From NCBI GenBank assembly GCA_934486895.1, contig CAKSQZ010000025.1, positions 1 to 15,847 of the forward strand: DNA of 15,847 nucleotides, written 5' to 3'. The DNA comes from an uncultured Eubacteriales bacterium (lineage in GTDB: Bacteria > Bacillota > Clostridia > Oscillospirales > Acutalibacteraceae). A model generated the notes under the pieces. It ran no database searches, was not told the DNA's origin, and was given only the letters and a program-made list of their open reading frames with translations. Positions 13,549 through 15,847 of this stretch are shown in pieces (the stretch's first letter is position 1; each line of letters begins with the position of its first letter). Position numbers and translations under genes: made by a program.

Positions 13549-13616
13549 CACACAATGGCGTGTGTATCAGGCGGGCAGCCCCGATGCTGTTCCGCTTGAT
13601 GCACGCGTCTTTTTTT
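13549..13616 (+). promoter_or_regulatory. Second attenuator, between glnN and amt
   Basis: Hairpin P1: CACAC-AATGGC-GTGTG (13549-13564), loop with A at 1 and G at 4, as in the glnN leader. Terminator: 13557-13574 pairs with 13592-13609 over 18 bp (four G-U pairs, no mismatch), crowned by GCAGC-CCCGAT-GCTGT, then TTTTTTT (13610-13616). The P1 3' arm lies inside the terminator 5' arm. I see no promoter between glnN and this site, so it most likely gates read-through from glnN into amt. The apical loop CCCGAT has G at 4 but not A at 1. Confidence 0.7.
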
Positions 13617-13635
13617 AAAAAAGGAGAAGAGATCT

Positions 13636-15375
13636 ATGGAAACAACGAATGTATTGCAAGCAGTAGAATCCATTGGCTCAGATGTCTGGGGTATATGGTT
13701 TCTGATCGGCGCGGCACTTGTATTCTTTATGCAGTGCGGCTTCGCGATGGTCGAAACGGGCTTCACCCGTGCGAAGAACGCCGGCAACATCATCATGAAA
13801 AACCTGATGGACTTCTGTATCGGCGCAGTAATGTTCATCCTGCTCGGTTTCGGACTTATGATGTCGGAAGATTACCTGTTCGGCGTTATCGGTATTCCGA
13901 ATATGGGCGTGTTCAAGGACTACGGCAACTTCGGTTGGTCGACCTTCGTGTTTAACCTCGTGTTCTGCGCAACAGCCGCGACTATCGTTTCGGGCGCTAT
14001 GGCAGAACGCACAAAATTCCTTTCCTATTGTATCTATTCCGGCATCATCAGTCTTGTTATCTATCCGATCGAGGCAGGCTGGGTATGGAATTCACAAGGC
14101 TGGCTCGCACAGCTCGGTTTCCACGACTTCGCAGGTTCTGCGGTCATCCACAGCGTCGGCGGTATTACCGCACTTATCGGTGCTGCTATGGTCGGCCCGC
14201 GTATCGGTAAATTTGTTAAAGATAAGAAAACCGGCAAGAAAACTCCCCGCGCTATCCCCGGCCACTCTCTGACGCTCGGTGCGCTCGGTGTGTTCATTCT
14301 TTGGTTCGGTTGGTACGGCTTCAACGGCGCTGCTGCTACTAAGCTCGAAGGTGTCGGCGGACTCGCTTCCATCTTCCTCACAACAACAATGGCACCTGCA
14401 GTCGCAACATTCGTCTGCATGGTATTCACTTGGATCAAGGACGGCAAACCCGATGTTTCGATGTGCCTCAACGCATCGCTCGCAGGTCTTGTTGCGATCA
14501 CCGCAGGCTGCGATGTAACAGATGCGCTCGGTTCGATCATCATCGGCGCGGTCGCAGGCGTTCTGGTCGTATTCGGTGTTTGGTTCCTCGATTATGTACT
14601 TCATATTGACGATCCGGTCGGTGCTGTCGGCGTACATATGTTCAACGGTATCTGGGGTACTATCGCAGTCGGTCTGTTCGACACTGAAAAGGGTCTGTTC
14701 TACGGCGGCGGATTCAAACACCTCGGCACACAGTGCCTCGGTATCCTCTCGATCCTCGCATGGACAGCTGTTACAATGTTTATAGTATTCTTCATCATCA
14801 AGAAGACTGTCGGACTCAGAGTATCGAAAGAAGAGGAGATCACAGGTCTTGATAAGACAGAGCACGGACTCGTCAGCGCTTATGCGGACTTCGCTCCGGC
14901 AAGTGTTCATGATCTTATGCTTCCGTCTGAGGAAGAAAAGGCAGCGGAGGGCGCAGTTGCTCCGTCGGTTGCAGTTCCGGTGGTTGATGCAACAACCAAG
15001 CTTCCGAAAGCAGACGGCACAAAGATGACCAAAGTCGTTGTTGTGACAAAGCAGGCTAAATTTGAGACGCTCAAAGCGGCTCTTGATAAGATCGGTATCA
15101 CCGGTATGACAGTAACTCAGGTGCTCGGCTGCGGTATGCAGAAGGGCAGAAGAGAATACTATCGCGGTGTTCCGGTTGATACAACGCTTCTCCCGAAGGT
15201 CAAGGTCGAGATCGTTGTTTGCAAGGTTCCCGTTCAGGAGGTTGTTGACACTGTCAAGAACGCTCTGTACAGCGGAAATGTGGGCGACGGTAAGATCTTT
15301 ATCTACGATGTTGAAAATGTCGTTAAGGTGAGAACCGGTGAGCAAGGTTACGACGCGTTGCAGGATGAAGAATAA
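13636..15375 (+). CDS. amt: Ammonium transporter fused to a C-terminal PII domain
   Basis: A 579-residue fusion. Residues about 15-400 are an Amt/Mep/Rh channel with some eleven helices: CGFAMVETGFTRAKNAGN (34-51), the outer-gate Phe110, Asp164, twin pore histidines His172 (AVIHSVGG) and His334 (VHMFNGIWG), and the inner-gate region FGWYGFNG (224-231). After a linker (about 405-462) residues 464-575 are a PII domain: MTKVVVVTKQAKFETLKAAL, GMTVTQVLGCGMQKG, the T-loop YYRGVPVDTTLLPKVK, and nucleotide-binding GDGKIF and VRTGEQGYDAL. The T-loop tyrosine that is uridylylated in GlnB/GlnK is replaced by Val513 or nearby residues, so control should be by ATP/ADP and 2-oxoglutarate alone. The tethered PII probably plugs its own pore. 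AAGGAGA at 13621 is 8 nt before the ATG. Sits behind glnN and its own attenuator. Confidence 0.95.
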   Translation: METTNVLQAVESIGSDVWGIWFLIGAALVFFMQCGFAMVETGFTRAKNAGNIIMKNLMDFCIGAVMFILLGFGLMMSEDYLFGVIGIPNMGVFKDYGNFGWSTFVFNLVFCATAATIVSGAMAERTKFLSYCIYSGIISLVIYPIEAGWVWNSQGWLAQLGFHDFAGSAVIHSVGGITALIGAAMVGPRIGKFVKDKKTGKKTPRAIPGHSLTLGALGVFILWFGWYGFNGAAATKLEGVGGLASIFLTTTMAPAVATFVCMVFTWIKDGKPDVSMCLNASLAGLVAITAGCDVTDALGSIIIGAVAGVLVVFGVWFLDYVLHIDDPVGAVGVHMFNGIWGTIAVGLFDTEKGLFYGGGFKHLGTQCLGILSILAWTAVTMFIVFFIIKKTVGLRVSKEEEITGLDKTEHGLVSAYADFAPASVHDLMLPSEEEKAAEGAVAPSVAVPVVDATTKLPKADGTKMTKVVVVTKQAKFETLKAALDKIGITGMTVTQVLGCGMQKGRREYYRGVPVDTTLLPKVKVEIVVCKVPVQEVVDTVKNALYSGNVGDGKIFIYDVENVVKVRTGEQGYDALQDEE

Positions 15376-15404
15376 ATCTTCTATCTGCCTCCGATATTAG
15401 TGTG

Positions 15405-15433
15405 GGAAAAGCCGCAATTATTGCGGCTTTTCC
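15405..15433 (+). terminator. Terminator of the glnN-amt unit
   Basis: Perfect 13-bp stem GGAAAAGCCGCAA / TTGCGGCTTTTCC with a TTA loop, 30 bp after the amt stop, followed by TATTTTT. Confidence 0.93.
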
Positions 15434-15490
15434 TATTTTTCGCTCAATTTTCGAGCAAGCATATAACTTGAATTTCATTCGTAGACAACG

Positions 15491-15716
15491 GCAGCAAAGC
15501 TGCTATGCACGCTTGACCGACGGTCGGGCAATAAAGCCTCCCCTCAGCACAAACCAAGTGCGGCACGCCCACCATGGCAATGGGCAGCAAAGCTGCTATG
15601 CACGCTCGACCGACGGTCGGGTAATAAAGCCTTCCCTCAGCACAAACCAAGTGCGGCACGCCCACCATGGCAATGGGCAGCAAAGCTGCTATGCACGCTC
15701 GACAGACGGTCGGGCA
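15491..15716 (+). repeat. 93-bp tandem repeat, two full units plus a partial third
   Basis: Units start at 15491, 15584 and 15677. Each begins with hairpin GCAGC-AAA-GCTGC and contains the inverted repeat CGACCG-A-CGGTCG. The third unit stops after about 40 bp and joins GGGCATTTTTTGTACCCCAC, the tail seen also at 3479-3498. Read on the minus strand this is the same mosaic as at 6481-6530 and 6640-6680. Confidence 0.9.
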
Positions 15717-15743
15717 TTTTTTGTACCCCACTGCACAAACTTC

Positions 15744-15847
15744 CCGCGTTAAAATCTGCACAATTTTTCTTTTTGCTCCCGCAGGGGTACATTTCTTTTG
15801 TGAAAAAGAAATGCACGAAAGAAATCACAAGCGTTCCGCTTGACCAA
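15744..15847 (+). repeat. 104-bp dispersed repeat, copy 2, cut by the window end
   Basis: Equal to 3153-3256 except for one base in the right arm of its hairpin. In both places it follows terminator-hairpin or tail units of the repeat mosaic. Confidence 0.9.

Noticed and set aside
12255..13838. 527-residue minus-strand reading frame across glnN and the amt leader
   Set aside because: It is the antisense shadow of the conserved GSIII gene and has no family features. The same holds for the 417-residue minus frame at 14092-15345 under amt.
15491..15716. CRISPR array
   Set aside because: Whole 93-bp units are repeated, with no short repeat and unique spacer pattern, and no cas gene is present.

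Overview
The window looks like chromosome from a Ruminococcus-type gut or rumen bacterium (Oscillospiraceae, Firmicutes). The basis is two secreted proteins ending in type I dockerin modules, Thr-rich TTTTKAP-type linkers, a glnN-type (GSIII) glutamine synthetase, Firmicute-style sigma-A promoters and AGGAGG ribosome sites. I cannot fix the species from sequence alone.

Layout. (1) 1-1494: the 3' part of a modular extracellular protein with two DNA-identical beta-rich modules, Thr linkers and a C-terminal dockerin. (2) 1786-3039: a lone ectB-like diaminobutyrate/2-oxoglutarate transaminase behind a near-consensus promoter. (3) 3040-3909: a long gene-free stretch of mosaic repeats and terminator-like hairpins. 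(4) 3910-7692: a maltodextrin-type ABC importer (lipoprotein plus two permeases, no ATPase), with about 390 bp of repeats lying between the two permease genes. (5) 8011-9951, minus strand: a secreted BspA-type leucine-rich-repeat protein with a C-terminal dockerin. (6) 10112-10345: a small two-helix membrane protein, transcribed divergently from the LRR gene. (7) 10385-11146, minus strand: an unrecognised 253-residue protein. (8) 11427-15375: a nitrogen module, glnN followed by an ammonium transporter fused to a PII domain. (9) 15376-15847: a terminator and then the same repeat family in opposite orientation.

The most interesting regulatory signal is in the nitrogen module. Both glnN and amt have, between upstream sequence and ribosome site, a small hairpin with a six-base loop AA(A/T)GGC. 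Its 3' arm is also the 5' arm of a strong terminator hairpin with a T7 tract. That is the layout of an antitermination switch, and the loop (A at 1, G at 4) fits what is known of RNA targets of ANTAR-domain antiterminators. The second hairpin of each pair does not fit that consensus, so the assignment is a hypothesis.

The second unexpected layer is a family of structured intergenic repeats. They recur between ectB and malE, between malF and malG, after malG and after amt. They contain a terminator-like hairpin of the GCTCGACAAG...CTTGTCGAGC type, a GGCGGCAATGCCGC palindrome, and a (C/G)GGCAAA-led hairpin. The last keeps a 5-bp stem and 3-nt loop although its stem sequence changes, with paired substitutions. 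Several copies start exactly at, or include, the stop codon of the neighbouring gene.

Taken together the genes fit a polysaccharide-degrading anaerobe: dockerin proteins outside the cell, uptake of glucan oligosaccharides, and high-affinity ammonium capture and assimilation.
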